A stretch of 64,000 bases of DNA from Crossiella sp. S99.2 (lineage in GTDB: Bacteria > Actinomycetota > Actinomycetes > Mycobacteriales > Pseudonocardiaceae): assembly GCF_023094165.1 (NCBI RefSeq), contig NZ_JALMDK010000016.1:62001-126000 (forward strand). Direction: 5' to 3'. Below are positions 1-14,638 of the stretch, piece by piece; the first letter of the stretch is position 1, and every line of letters starts with the position of its first letter. The notes beneath the pieces are model-generated. The model was not told the origin of the DNA. It did not search any database and saw nothing but the letters and a program-made list of their open reading frames with translations. The position numbers and the translations under genes are program-made.

Positions 1-1650
1 CTCGGCCGGAGACGGCAGGCGGGCGGCGCGGGACCAGGCGCTGGGGTCGCCGGCGATCAGTCTGCCGCCGAGGGTGGTGGCCAGCACGGCGGTGCGCAGA
101 GTCCGGGTGGGCAACTGGTCCAGCACGCCGTCCACCCGGTCCAGCAGGGCCTGGTGTTCGGCGATGGGCGCGGTGCTCAGGTAGGGCACGGCCAGCACGG
201 CCATGCCGCGCGCGACCCGGTCCGGCTGGTCGCCCAGCTGGTCGATGGCGTGCGCGATCTCCGCCTCGGCGCGGTCCGGTTCGCCGGTGTCGCGGAGCAG
301 CAGCAGGCCGAACCACAGCCGCACCTCACCCCGGACCTCGGCGGTCAGCCGCGGATCCGCGAGCAGATCCTCGACGCGGGTGAGCACCGCGGGGTCGTGC
401 AGTCCGGTCAGCGCGGTGGCGCACAGCTTGGTCGCCAGCCGGTTCACCTCCGCGGGGCGCACCTCCGCATCGGCGAGCACCGCGGAGAGCAGCTCGACCG
501 CGGCGGGCAGGTCCCGGCGCACAATCGCGGCGTCGGCGGCCAATTCGCTGTAGTGCAACCAATCTCCGGTCAGACCGGCCGCCTTGGCGTGGGCCGCCAA
601 CCGCGCCAGGGGCTTGTGGTCGAGGCGGGAGAGCACTCGCAGGGCACGCTGGTGGAGTTCAGCGCGGCGCGGGCCTGGCAGTGACTCGCGTACCGCGCGG
701 GCCGCCAGTGGATACCGGAATCCGTAGCGGTTCAACGGAATCTCGGCCAGCACGGCCGAGCGCACCAGGGTGACCAGGTGCGCCGGATCGGCCTCGCCCG
801 CGACCGCGGTCAGGGTGTCGCCCAGCTCCGGGACGTCCAGCACCGCGGCGGCCTCGGCGAGTGCGCGGGCCGCGGCGGGCAGGTTCCGCAGCCGTTCCTG
901 GACCGCCTCGGCCACCAGGACCGGCACCCCGGGCCCGTCCGCACGCAGCACCTGCTCCACCACGAACGGGATCCCGGCCGTCTCCCGCAGCACGGCCTCG
1001 ACACCGAGCCGCGTGCCCGGCATCGTGTTGATCAGCGCACGCACCTGCCCGACGTCGAAGGGGCGCAGCACCAGGTGTGTCCCGGTCACGCCGGGCGGGA
1101 CGCGCAGGGCACGGCCGAGCGGGGCCGCGCCGGCGAGGTCCTCGCGCCGGTAGGTGAGCACCAGGGACAGTCCGGGCGGCGGGTCGGCGAGCACAAACCG
1201 CAGCACCTGGCGGGTGCGCTCATCCGCCCAGTGCAGGTCTTCCAGGACCAGCACCACCCGTCCCAGCGCGCCGAGCAACTGCCGGAACGCGCGGAACACC
1301 CGGTGCCGTTCGGCTTCCGGATCACCCAGCGGCGGCGGGGCCGGGGGCAGCCGGTCGGCGAGTTCGGGCAGGTAATCGCGTAGCGCGCCGGTCACCGGGC
1401 CTGGTTCGCGCAGCCGGTCGCCGCAGTGGCTGAGGCAGTCCAGCAGCACGCCGTAGGGAAACGGGTCGGGCAGCGGCTGGCAGGCGGCGACCACCACCTG
1501 GGCGGGTGGGTGCGTGGCGAGTTCGGCCACCAGCCTGCTCTTGCCGATCCCCGCCTCGCCCTCCACAAAGGCCACCGCGGGCGGCTGGGCAATCGCGGCG
1601 CGCAGGGCGGCCAGCTCCGCGTCCCGGCCGATCAACGGCGCTCCGGTCAT
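1..1650 (-). CDS. LuxR/LAL-family ATP-binding transcriptional regulator, partial (3' end outside window)
   Basis: Reading frame is open from an ATG at 1650 down to base 1 (550 codons) with no stop, so the gene leaves the window on the left. The N-terminus has the Walker A loop GEAGIGKS at residues 31-38, and about 100 residues later a Walker B-like stretch VVLVLEDLHWAD. This is the AAA/STAND ATPase layout of large MalT-like LuxR regulators, followed by a helical repeat region. The C-terminal LuxR helix-turn-helix expected for the family would lie outside, so the DNA-binding assignment is inferred from architecture. It is divergent from the subtilisin gene at 1794, with 143 bp between them, and may control it or its own cluster. 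Confidence 0.85.
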   Translation of the reverse strand, partial: MTGAPLIGRDAELAALRAAIAQPPAVAFVEGEAGIGKSRLVAELATHPPAQVVVAACQPLPDPFPYGVLLDCLSHCGDRLREPGPVTGALRDYLPELADRLPPAPPPLGDPEAERHRVFRAFRQLLGALGRVVLVLEDLHWADERTRQVLRFVLADPPPGLSLVLTYRREDLAGAAPLGRALRVPPGVTGTHLVLRPFDVGQVRALINTMPGTRLGVEAVLRETAGIPFVVEQVLRADGPGVPVLVAEAVQERLRNLPAAARALAEAAAVLDVPELGDTLTAVAGEADPAHLVTLVRSAVLAEIPLNRYGFRYPLAARAVRESLPGPRRAELHQRALRVLSRLDHKPLARLAAHAKAAGLTGDWLHYSELAADAAIVRRDLPAAVELLSAVLADAEVRPAEVNRLATKLCATALTGLHDPAVLTRVEDLLADPRLTAEVRGEVRLWFGLLLLRDTGEPDRAEAEIAHAIDQLGDQPDRVARGMAVLAVPYLSTAPIAEHQALLDRVDGVLDQLPTRTLRTAVLATTLGGRLIAGDPSAWSRAARLPSPAE

Positions 1651-1793
1651 GGCTCGCAGCGTATTTCGGCGGGTGTCGCCCCCAGAAGACCTGCGCCCAA
1701 GTCCAGTACCCCTACGGGGGTTTACCACGGTTGTTCCCCCTCCCCCGACGCCGAATGGTGATGTCCGAGCGCTATGCGAGAAGGAGGAAACCA

Positions 1794-3320
1794 ATGCGCA
1801 GACTACGCAGTACCGCGAGCCTGCTGGCGGTGGCCGCGGTCGCGATGGCCACCGTCACCGGGGTCGCCACCGCCGAGCCCGAAGGCGCGGTCGTCCAGGC
1901 CCGCGAGCACCACACCGGACGCTACATCGTGGTGCTCAAGGAGGACGCCCGCACCGCCGCGGCCACGCTCACCCAGCGCTACGGCGGGGTGGTCGCCGAG
2001 ACCTACTCGGTGACGCTGAACGGGTTCGCTGTCCGCGAGCTGTCCGAGGGGCAGGCCAAACGCCTGGCCGCGGACCCCTCGGTCAAGGCGGTGCACGAGG
2101 ACGGCACGACCAGGGCGGTGGCCGGGGAACAGCCCAACCCGCCGTCCTGGGGCCTGGACCAGATCGACCAGCGAACCACCAGCCTGGACAAGAAATACGC
2201 CTACCCGAACACCGCGGACAACGTCACCGCCTACGTGATCGACTCCGGGGTGGGTATCCGGCACCCGGAGTTCGAGGGCCGGGCCAGCCACGGCTACGAC
2301 TTCATCGACAACGACAACGACGCCAGTGACTGCTTCTGGCACGGCAGCCACGTGGCAGGCACCATCGCGGGCAAGACCGTCGGGGTGGCCAAGAAAGCCA
2401 AGGTGGTCGCGGTCCGCTCGCTCAACTGCGGTGGTTCCGGGCCGGATTCGGCCACGGTCAGCGCCCTGGAATGGGTGGGCAAGAACGGGGTCAAGCCAGG
2501 GGTGGTGAACCTCAGCCTGGTCATGGACACCGTCGGCGTCGGCGACGAACAGGTCAAGGCGTTGGTGGCCAAGGGATTTGTGGTCGCGGTCGCGGCGGGC
2601 AACAACGGCCAGGACGCGTGCACGGCCAGCCCCGGCCGCACCCCGGAAGCACTCACCGTCGGCTGGATCAACCAGGGTGGCGGCCGCAGCGGCAACTACG
2701 GCCGCTGCGTCGACCTGTTCGCCCCCGGCGGCAACATCTACTCCACCGACCACACCGGCAGTTTCCGCACCGGCAGCGGCACCTCGATGGCCTCCCCGCA
2801 CGGCGCGGGCGGTGCCGCGCTGTACCTGGGCGCGAACCCGGGTGCGACCCCGCAACAGGTCCGGGATGCCTTGGTGGACAACGCCACCCCCGACCTGGTC
2901 ACCAACCCGGGGGCCGGTTCGCCGAACAAGTTGCTCTACACCGGCTTCATCGGCGGCAACCCGCCGCCCCGCTGCGGCGTCAAGACCAACGAGGAGGATC
3001 TGTCCATTCCGGACGCCGGATCCGCGGTCGGCACCAGCGTCGTGCAGGAATCCTGCCAGGGCAAGGCTTCCGCGACACTGCCGGTCCGGGTGGACATCGA
3101 CCACGGCTACACCGGCGATCTGGCCATCGACCTGATCGGCCCGAGCGGAGCCACCTATCCGCTGCAGCGCGCGGGCGGGGTCGGCGAAACCGGTGGCGTG
3201 CACCGGAGTTTCACCGTGGACGGCTCGCGCGAGGACGCCAACGGCACCTGGCGGCTGTCGGTGCGCGATGTCTACCGCTTCGACACCGGCGCCCTGACCG
3301 GCTGGTCGATCACCTTCTGA
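1794..3320 (+). CDS. Secreted S8 subtilisin-like serine protease with C-terminal P domain
   Basis: A 508-residue exported protease. The start ATG at 1794 follows AAGGAGG closely, although the frame is open further upstream. Residues 1-27 form a signal peptide. An I9 inhibitor propeptide follows (GRYIVVLKEDA near residue 42). The peptidase domain holds the triad: D150 in VIDSGVG, H183 in HGSHVAGT and S331 in GTSMASPH, with oxyanion Asn in AAGNNG. After a Pro-rich linker, roughly residues 395-508 resemble the proprotein-convertase P domain (GYTGDLAIDLIGPSG, ending GALTGWSITF). Paired cysteines suggest disulfides. It is the first of four consecutive exported proteins on this strand. Such enzymes usually serve extracellular protein degradation or maturation of other exported proteins. 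Confidence 0.95.
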   Translation: MRRLRSTASLLAVAAVAMATVTGVATAEPEGAVVQAREHHTGRYIVVLKEDARTAAATLTQRYGGVVAETYSVTLNGFAVRELSEGQAKRLAADPSVKAVHEDGTTRAVAGEQPNPPSWGLDQIDQRTTSLDKKYAYPNTADNVTAYVIDSGVGIRHPEFEGRASHGYDFIDNDNDASDCFWHGSHVAGTIAGKTVGVAKKAKVVAVRSLNCGGSGPDSATVSALEWVGKNGVKPGVVNLSLVMDTVGVGDEQVKALVAKGFVVAVAAGNNGQDACTASPGRTPEALTVGWINQGGGRSGNYGRCVDLFAPGGNIYSTDHTGSFRTGSGTSMASPHGAGGAALYLGANPGATPQQVRDALVDNATPDLVTNPGAGSPNKLLYTGFIGGNPPPRCGVKTNEEDLSIPDAGSAVGTSVVQESCQGKASATLPVRVDIDHGYTGDLAIDLIGPSGATYPLQRAGGVGETGGVHRSFTVDGSREDANGTWRLSVRDVYRFDTGALTGWSITF

Positions 3321-3363
3321 TCAACATCCCTGCTTTTCCTTACCCTGCAATGCGAGGAGCACG

Positions 3364-4824
3364 ATGCGAACACCACGTCTGGTCATCACGATCTGCCTGG
3401 CCCTGGCCGCGCTGACCCTGCCGATGACCGCCGCCGCGGCCGCGCCCGCCGACAAGATCAGCGACGCCGTCACCCCCACCGACCAGCTCAGGTCCGGGGA
3501 CGTGGGCGCCCAGGTGGTCAACGGACAGCGCACCACGGTCAAGGAAAATCCGTTCGTCATCGCGGGCCTGCGGGCCGGCGGTGGTGGGCCGCAGGGCCAG
3601 TCCTGCACCGCCGCGGTGGTGGGCAAGCGCAAGATCCTCACTGCCGCGCACTGCATGATCGACGTCGGCGGCGCCAAGAGCTACGTCTACGGCGACGACG
3701 ACCTCACCTCACCCGGCGGCGAGACCTTCCGCACCAAGGTCGCCTCGCACAAGGTGCACCCGCGTTACACCGGCCCGAACTCCTGGCAGACCGGCTACGA
3801 CGTCGCGGTGATCACCACCGAGGACGACCTGCCCGTGCCACCGAGCCAGTGGGCGAAGGTGGCGGGCTCCGGCGACAGCGCGCTGACCGCGCCCGGCAAG
3901 TCCGGCACCGTCGTCGGCTACGGCAAGACCGGGGCCAGCGGCGGTTCGGGTGTGCTCTACAAGGCCACCCTGCCGGTCAACGACGCCAAGAACTGCCAGG
4001 TCTTCAACGTCAAGGTCAACCCGGATGTCATGGTGTGCATCGGTTTTGACGACGGCCGCGTCGCCACCTGCTCCGGCGACAGCGGCGGTCCGTACATTGT
4101 GGACGGTGTGGTGGCCGGGGTCGTCTCCTGGGGCGCCGGTGGCTGCGACCGGTACAGCATCATGGCCCGGCTGACCAACGAGATGGGTGACTGGGCGAAG
4201 AAGGAGATCGGCGGCGGACAGCCCGGCGAGGGCAAGTTCACCGTGGACCTGTCCCCGTCTTCCGGCAAGGTCGAGCCCGGCAAGCACGTCTCCACCAGCG
4301 TCACCAGCAAGGCGGGCGATCAGGGCCCGGAGAAGCTGGAACTCAGCGCCGCCGGCCTGCCCACCGCCGCCACCGCCACCTTCCAGCCCACCTCGATCAA
4401 CTCGGGCGAGGTCGCCAAACTGACCATCGAGACCGCGTCGAGCACCCCGAAGGGCACCTACCAGATCACCGTCACCGCCAAGGGCACCTCCGGCTCGAAG
4501 ACCGCCGGCTACACCCTCACCGTGGGCGAGGGTGGCACCACCGAAGGCCCGAAGCCCGCGGCCACACCGGCTTCCGGCACCGTCTCACCGGGCGGATTCA
4601 TCAACAGCACCATCACCGTCACTGGCGGCACCGGCCCGATCAGCCTCAGCGCCCAGGGCCTGCCGTCCGCGCCGATGTTCCTGCCCTCCACCGTCAACCC
4701 CGGCGGCAGCTCCCGGATGAGCATCGCCGCCCCGTTCCAGACCGGCACCCACAAGATCACCATCGTCGCCACCGACAGCGCGGGCAAGACCGGCAGCACC
4801 GAGTACACCCTCACCGTCCAGTAA
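3364..4824 (+). CDS. Secreted trypsin-like (S1) serine protease with C-terminal beta modules
   Basis: 486 residues; ATG preceded by GAGGAGC. A signal peptide (about residues 1-26) leads into a trypsin-fold domain. It shows LTAAHC (catalytic His), GYDVAVI (Asp), CSGDSGGP (nucleophile Ser) and VVSWGAGGC near the domain end. Residues about 290-390 and 395-486 are two Ser/Thr/Gly-rich modules, each ending in a similar Y-T-L-T-V stretch, consistent with bacterial Ig-like or NEW-type beta domains used for substrate or wall binding. It lies 43 bp after the subtilisin gene, so co-transcription is plausible. Probably a secreted peptidase; specificity is not readable with confidence. Confidence 0.93.
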   Translation: MRTPRLVITICLALAALTLPMTAAAAAPADKISDAVTPTDQLRSGDVGAQVVNGQRTTVKENPFVIAGLRAGGGGPQGQSCTAAVVGKRKILTAAHCMIDVGGAKSYVYGDDDLTSPGGETFRTKVASHKVHPRYTGPNSWQTGYDVAVITTEDDLPVPPSQWAKVAGSGDSALTAPGKSGTVVGYGKTGASGGSGVLYKATLPVNDAKNCQVFNVKVNPDVMVCIGFDDGRVATCSGDSGGPYIVDGVVAGVVSWGAGGCDRYSIMARLTNEMGDWAKKEIGGGQPGEGKFTVDLSPSSGKVEPGKHVSTSVTSKAGDQGPEKLELSAAGLPTAATATFQPTSINSGEVAKLTIETASSTPKGTYQITVTAKGTSGSKTAGYTLTVGEGGTTEGPKPAATPASGTVSPGGFINSTITVTGGTGPISLSAQGLPSAPMFLPSTVNPGGSSRMSIAAPFQTGTHKITIVATDSAGKTGSTEYTLTVQ

Positions 4825-4934
4825 CTCCCCCGTCGGGCCCGTGACGACCACCCGCGTCACGGGCTCGACAGGCGGGAACGCGGTGCGCGACTATGCTGCC
4901 AGCCAGATCGGTGAGCGAGTCGAGGGGGAATTCA

Positions 4935-5909
4935 GTGCGCAGCAAGCGTCTGTCCACAGTGGCCGGTGCCGGGCTCCTTGCCGTTGCGTTGTCGGCGGTG
5001 GTCCTGCCGGGCACCGCGAGCGCGGCGGACCCGGTGCCGATCTCCAACCCGGGCGGCTACGCAACCCAGCGCTCGGGCGCCACCGCCGCGCAGAAGATCA
5101 CCCGATCACTCGGTGGCCGGGTCACCATCCCAGCCGGGCAGACCCGCTACCTCAACAGCAGGCTGACCGTGGACGACGTGGACGAGATCAGCGAGGTCTC
5201 GCACCTGGTCCTCTGCCGGCGGCCGGGGCAGACGACCAACGTCGCCCGGCTGGTGAGCGGGCAGAACGTGCTGGCGAACACCGCGACCACCCTGATCACC
5301 CGGGGTTTCGTGACCGCGCCCGCCGACAGCCTGCTGCACTGCGAGGTCTACGCGCAGTTCGTCAACCACACCGCGGACCGGCCCGGCCACCTCGAGGTGA
5401 TGCCCTCCTCCTACCTGCAGGACGTGCACGGCGCCACCACCGCGGTGCGGCAGACGTTCAACGGCAAGGTCCTGGTGAACACCTCGGTGCGGGCGAACTC
5501 GGTGTCGTTCACCGCCCCCGCGGGCGCGACCGCCGTCCAGGCGATCAGCGACCTGAACGTGACGGTCTGCTACGGCAAGGACGAGACCGATGACGGGGAC
5601 CTCTGCAAGCGCTCGCTCAAGGCCCGGATGGACGGCCGGAATTCACTGGTGGGCACGCAACTGGTGATGGAGCAGCTCGCCGCGGACGGTTCGGTCTGCA
5701 AGACCATCACCAACGGCGACCTCGCCGGAGTCAACGTCACCCACACCATCCACCACTTCAAGATCAATAAGTACCTCATCAACGTGCCCATCGCGCCGAA
5801 CTGCTCGCGCGAGTTCGTCTTCCACACCAGGGTCACCGCGAACTCGGGCAGCAACTCCTTCGTGATCGAGGCCAACAACCAGAGCGTGGGCGCGGTCTTC
5901 GTCCCCTGA
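4935..5909 (+). CDS. Secreted protein of unknown function
   Basis: 324 residues from a GTG at 4935 that follows GAGGGGGA with good spacing; the frame extends upstream but without a better ribosome site. A clear signal peptide ends around TASA-AD. The mature protein is rich in Val, Thr and Asn with several cysteines (LVLCRR, LLHCEVY, VTVCYGK, DLCKRS, GSVCKTI, PNCSRE). This suggests disulfide-stabilised beta structure. I see no catalytic signature and no family I can name. It sits between the two proteases and the M1 peptidase on the same strand and is probably an extracellular accessory protein. Function unknown. Confidence 0.8.
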   Translation: MRSKRLSTVAGAGLLAVALSAVVLPGTASAADPVPISNPGGYATQRSGATAAQKITRSLGGRVTIPAGQTRYLNSRLTVDDVDEISEVSHLVLCRRPGQTTNVARLVSGQNVLANTATTLITRGFVTAPADSLLHCEVYAQFVNHTADRPGHLEVMPSSYLQDVHGATTAVRQTFNGKVLVNTSVRANSVSFTAPAGATAVQAISDLNVTVCYGKDETDDGDLCKRSLKARMDGRNSLVGTQLVMEQLAADGSVCKTITNGDLAGVNVTHTIHHFKINKYLINVPIAPNCSREFVFHTRVTANSGSNSFVIEANNQSVGAVFVP

Positions 5910-6041
5910 CCGCGACGGTGAGCTGGACCACCCCCGGGTGCTCCCCGTACGACTTTGGTGCTACCCGACTGTGCCGTCAACGCCGATGCACCCGCTCAGC
6001 GAGCCAAGCATGCTGTGAGTGATTCCCAAGAAAGGACCGCA

Positions 6042-7511
6042 ATGCTCCGGCTAGCGCTGGCACTATCCCTCACAGCAGCCGCCCTGCTCACCCCGACCGT
6101 GGACGCCCTCGCGCGCGACGAAGGCTCCCCCGGCGCACGGACCCTGGGCGACCGGCTGTTCCCCGAGCTGGGCAACGGCGGCTACGACGTGCTCGACTAC
6201 GACGTGAGCATGTCCTATGTGGACGGTAGCCAGCTGATGCCGGCCTCGGTCACCGTCCGGGCCAAGGCCACCCAGAACCTCTCCGCACTGAGCCTGGACG
6301 CGGCGGCCCAGCAGATCAAAGCGGTCACCGTGGACGGTCGCCGGGCGGAGTTCCGGCAGGAGAAGGAGAAACTGCTCCTCGGCCCGGCGAAGGTGCTCCG
6401 CGCGGGCGAGTTGTTCACCATCCAGGTCGACTACACCGCCGATCGCGGCCAGCACCCAACACCGCCGGGCATCAGTCTGCCGCCGGGGATGCAGTGGCCG
6501 ATGCGGGCCTGGGTGGAGACCCCGGACGGATTCGCGGTGATGGGCCAGCCCGACCGCGCACACCTGTTCTTCCCCAACAACGACCACCCCAGCGACAAGG
6601 CGAAGTTCACCTTCCGCCTGACCGCGCCGAACGACCGCACCGCGGTGGCTAACGGCGACCTGGTGACCAAGGAGCCGCACCCGGACGGCACCACCACCTG
6701 GACCTACCACACCGACCGCCCCATGCCCACGCACGTGGTGCAGTTGGCGGTGGGCCGCTTCCGCGGGATCACCCAGGCCGGTCCGAACAACCTGCCGATC
6801 CGCAGCTACCTGTCCACGGCCCCTTTCCAGGGCAAGGACCTCACCGCCGACATGGAGCGCACAGCCAGGGAAACCCCAGACCACCTGGCCTGGCTGGCCA
6901 AGGAGCTAGGCCCCTACCCGTTCACCGGCTACGGCGTGCTCGGCCTGTCCAGCACCTACAACTCCGTAGCCCTGGAAACCGCCACCCTGTCCACCTACGG
7001 CGCCGGCCTGTCCCTGCCGCCGAAGGACCAGGCGCCCACCCTGGTCCACGAGCTGACCCACCAATACTTCGGCGACGCGGTCTCGGTGGCCACCTGGGAC
7101 GACATGTGGCTGAGCGAGGGCCACGCCCGGTTCTACGAACGCCGCTACGCGGCCAGCCGCGGCTGGATCGACCTGGAAAAGGAACTGAAGTCCCTGTACC
7201 AGTCCGACCAGAAGAACCGCACCACAATCGGCTCAGCCGGCCACCTGAAGAACCCCTACAGCGTCCTGTTCGACACCAACGTCCCCGGCCAACTAATGCT
7301 GGAGGGCCTGCACACCCTGGTCGGCCCGGACACCTTCCGCCGCATCGAACAGACCTTCCTCAACCGCTACCAGCACAAGTCAGCCAGCACCCAGGACTAC
7401 ATCACCGTCACCAACGAAATCTCCGGCCAAAACCTAACCGACTACTTCCACCGCTGGCTGTACAGCGACACCACCCCACCCATGCCCGGCCGCCCAGACT
7501 GGACCACCTAA
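6042..7511 (+). CDS. Secreted M1-type zinc metallopeptidase
   Basis: 489 residues; ATG at 6042 after AAAGGA. Signal peptide at residues 1-25. The zinc site is HELTHQ (HExxH) with the third ligand Glu in WLSEGHARFYE about 18 residues later, the M1 (gluzincin) spacing. The usual GxMEN exopeptidase motif is replaced by a VALETAT stretch, so aminopeptidase specificity is not certain. The N-terminal third is the beta domain that precedes the catalytic domain in M1 enzymes. It is shorter than the classical 850-residue aminopeptidase N because the C-terminal helical domain is absent. Last of four exported proteins in this run. Confidence 0.9.
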   Translation: MLRLALALSLTAAALLTPTVDALARDEGSPGARTLGDRLFPELGNGGYDVLDYDVSMSYVDGSQLMPASVTVRAKATQNLSALSLDAAAQQIKAVTVDGRRAEFRQEKEKLLLGPAKVLRAGELFTIQVDYTADRGQHPTPPGISLPPGMQWPMRAWVETPDGFAVMGQPDRAHLFFPNNDHPSDKAKFTFRLTAPNDRTAVANGDLVTKEPHPDGTTTWTYHTDRPMPTHVVQLAVGRFRGITQAGPNNLPIRSYLSTAPFQGKDLTADMERTARETPDHLAWLAKELGPYPFTGYGVLGLSSTYNSVALETATLSTYGAGLSLPPKDQAPTLVHELTHQYFGDAVSVATWDDMWLSEGHARFYERRYAASRGWIDLEKELKSLYQSDQKNRTTIGSAGHLKNPYSVLFDTNVPGQLMLEGLHTLVGPDTFRRIEQTFLNRYQHKSASTQDYITVTNEISGQNLTDYFHRWLYSDTTPPMPGRPDWTT

Positions 7512-7722
7512 CCCCGCCACCCCTCGCACTCGGTTTCCTGGTCCACGGGCCGGCTCTGGTCGCCATACGCTGTTCCCCGCTCCGGCGGTCGACGAGGCCT
7601 GGTGCGCTGCGCACCATGCCTTGGCACACCCGGCAACCGCACCCGCTGCAGTTCGTGGATGACATCGTCACCGCGCGCACCAGCCTCGGCCTTTCGTCTG
7701 GGGCACGCGCCATAGGGTGAGC

Positions 7723-7757
7723 GCCGAGGGATTGGGCACTAGGCCCAGCCCCTCGGC
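7723..7757 (-). terminator. Hairpin downstream of the NRPS stop codon
   Basis: GCCGAGGG (7723-7730) pairs with CCCTCGGC (7750-7757), and an inner TGGGC/GCCCA stem closes a five-base ACTAG loop. It begins 10 bp after the NRPS stop, in the gap between convergent genes, so it probably terminates NRPS transcription. There is no U-tract, as is common in actinomycetes. The remaining 7512-7722 stretch holds nothing I recognise. Confidence 0.6.
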
Positions 7758-7766
7758 GGTGTCAGT

Positions 7767-13421
<5,655 letters not shown>

Positions 13422-13613
13422 GGCGAAACTCCCTCAACCTGGCGGAATTGCGACAGAAGAGCGCGGAGAGGAAGTCCGGACCTTTTCTCCCTGCGGTTCC
13501 CGAGGCTATTCACCGCGCCGGAAGTCCAGAACCCACGAATTCGCTATGCGCTCCATCGGCGATCCAGATACTTCACCTGACCTGCGAAGATCCCGCCGCC
13601 CCGCCTCCGCCGT

Positions 13614-13674
13614 CGAGTTGGCCCAAGTGGTACACCCAGTTGGGCAAACTGTGCGTACGACTTGGGCCAACTCG
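13614..13674. repeat. 61-bp triple-box intergenic repeat, copy 1
   Basis: Begins CGAGTTGGCCCAAGT and ends ACTTGGGCCAACTCG, which are exact inverted complements. A third box (TTGGGCAAA) lies in the middle; the boxes start at 13618, 13640 and 13662, a period of 22 bp. It lies in the divergent gap between the NRPS (start 13421) and the LysR gene (start 13693), 18 bp before the LysR start. Confidence 0.85.
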
Positions 13675-13692
13675 GTGGTTTAGGGTTGGTGG

Positions 13693-14631
13693 GTGTCTGA
13701 TGACTGGGGCAGGGCTGATTTGAACCTGCTGCTTCCGCTGAACGCACTGCTCATCGAGCGCAATGTGACCAGGGCCGCGGAACGCATCAGTGTGGCGCAG
13801 CCGTCGATGAGCGCGATGCTGGCGAAACTGCGCAGGCATTTCGACGATCCGCTGCTCATCCGCGAGGGCCGGGGCATGGCGCTGACCCCGCTGGCGGAGT
13901 CACTGGCCGGGCCGGTGCAGGCCGCGCTGATCGCCGCGCGGCAGGTGCTCACCGCGGGCCGCCGGTTCGACCCGGCCACCGAATCACGCACCTTCAGCGT
14001 GCTGGCCAGCGACTACGCGGCCACCACGCTGTTGCGCCCGGCGCTGCGCGCGTTGCTCACCGAGGCGCCGGGGGTGCGGCTGACCATCGAGCCGCTGCGC
14101 GCCGACCTGATCGAGGTGGTGCGCAGCGGCCGGTGCGATCTGCTGCTGTGGCCGCTGCAACTGCCCGAGCAGGAGCTGCTCCAATTCCCGCACACCCCGC
14201 TGTTCGAGGACGAATTCATCGTGGTGGCCGACCGGGACAGCCCGTTGACCGGTCCGTTGACCGCGGCGGACCTGGCCGGCCTGCCCGCGGTGCAGGTCAA
14301 CGGGGTGGGTGACCGGTGGGCGGTGCCCAGGGGCAAGCTGGCCGAGCGGGGCGTGCGCCAGCCGGCCACCGTCACCGTGGAGTCCTTCACCCTGGCCCTG
14401 GAACTGGTGGCGGGCACCCACCTGATCACGATGACCCAGCGGCGACTGTTCGAGGCGCTGGGGCCGGGACTCGGGCTACGCGAGGTGCCGCTGGCCGAGC
14501 CGGGGCCGCAGTTGACCATCGCCGGATTCTGGCACCCGCGGCACGTGCTGGATCCGGCCAATCAGTGGCTGCGCGCACACCTGGCGCGGGTGGCCGCGGG
14601 CCTGGGCCCGACTCAGCCCAGGGACCGGTAG
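13693..14631 (+). CDS. LysR-family transcriptional regulator (NodD-like)
   Basis: 312 residues from GTG at 13693. The N-terminus is a LysR winged helix: LNLLLPLNALLIERNVTRAA, then a QPSMSAMLAKLRRHFDDPLL recognition-helix region, in which NxxxA and PSMS are typical. The rest (about 95-300) is the two-lobed ligand-binding domain. The phrasing D-L-N-L-L resembles the NodD/LeuO/PnbR subgroup. It is divergent from the NRPS and 7 bp from the end of the convergent LanL gene, so the NRPS is its most likely target. Ligand unknown. A conserved intergenic repeat lies directly in front of it and may overlap the promoter. Confidence 0.92.
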   Translation: MSDDWGRADLNLLLPLNALLIERNVTRAAERISVAQPSMSAMLAKLRRHFDDPLLIREGRGMALTPLAESLAGPVQAALIAARQVLTAGRRFDPATESRTFSVLASDYAATTLLRPALRALLTEAPGVRLTIEPLRADLIEVVRSGRCDLLLWPLQLPEQELLQFPHTPLFEDEFIVVADRDSPLTGPLTAADLAGLPAVQVNGVGDRWAVPRGKLAERGVRQPATVTVESFTLALELVAGTHLITMTQRRLFEALGPGLGLREVPLAEPGPQLTIAGFWHPRHVLDPANQWLRAHLARVAAGLGPTQPRDR

Positions 14632-14638
14632 GACCTGG

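Noticed and set aside
1708..1721. ACCCC-TACG-GGGGT palindrome in the LuxR/S8 divergent gap, somewhat like a CsoR operator
   Set aside because: Arms of only 5 bp, no copper genes nearby and no second copy; kept as chance-level.
1803..3203. 466-codon minus-strand frame opposite the subtilisin gene
   Set aside because: No motif; the plus strand carries the complete S8 triad and signal peptide.
7512..7722. Possible small genes between the M1 peptidase and the NRPS
   Set aside because: Open frames here are extensions of shadow frames, lack ribosome sites and have no recognisable product.
13614..13674. Reading the 61-bp repeat as a CRISPR repeat or transposon end
   Set aside because: Copies are single, dispersed over 42 kb with no spacers, no target duplication seen and no transposase beside them.
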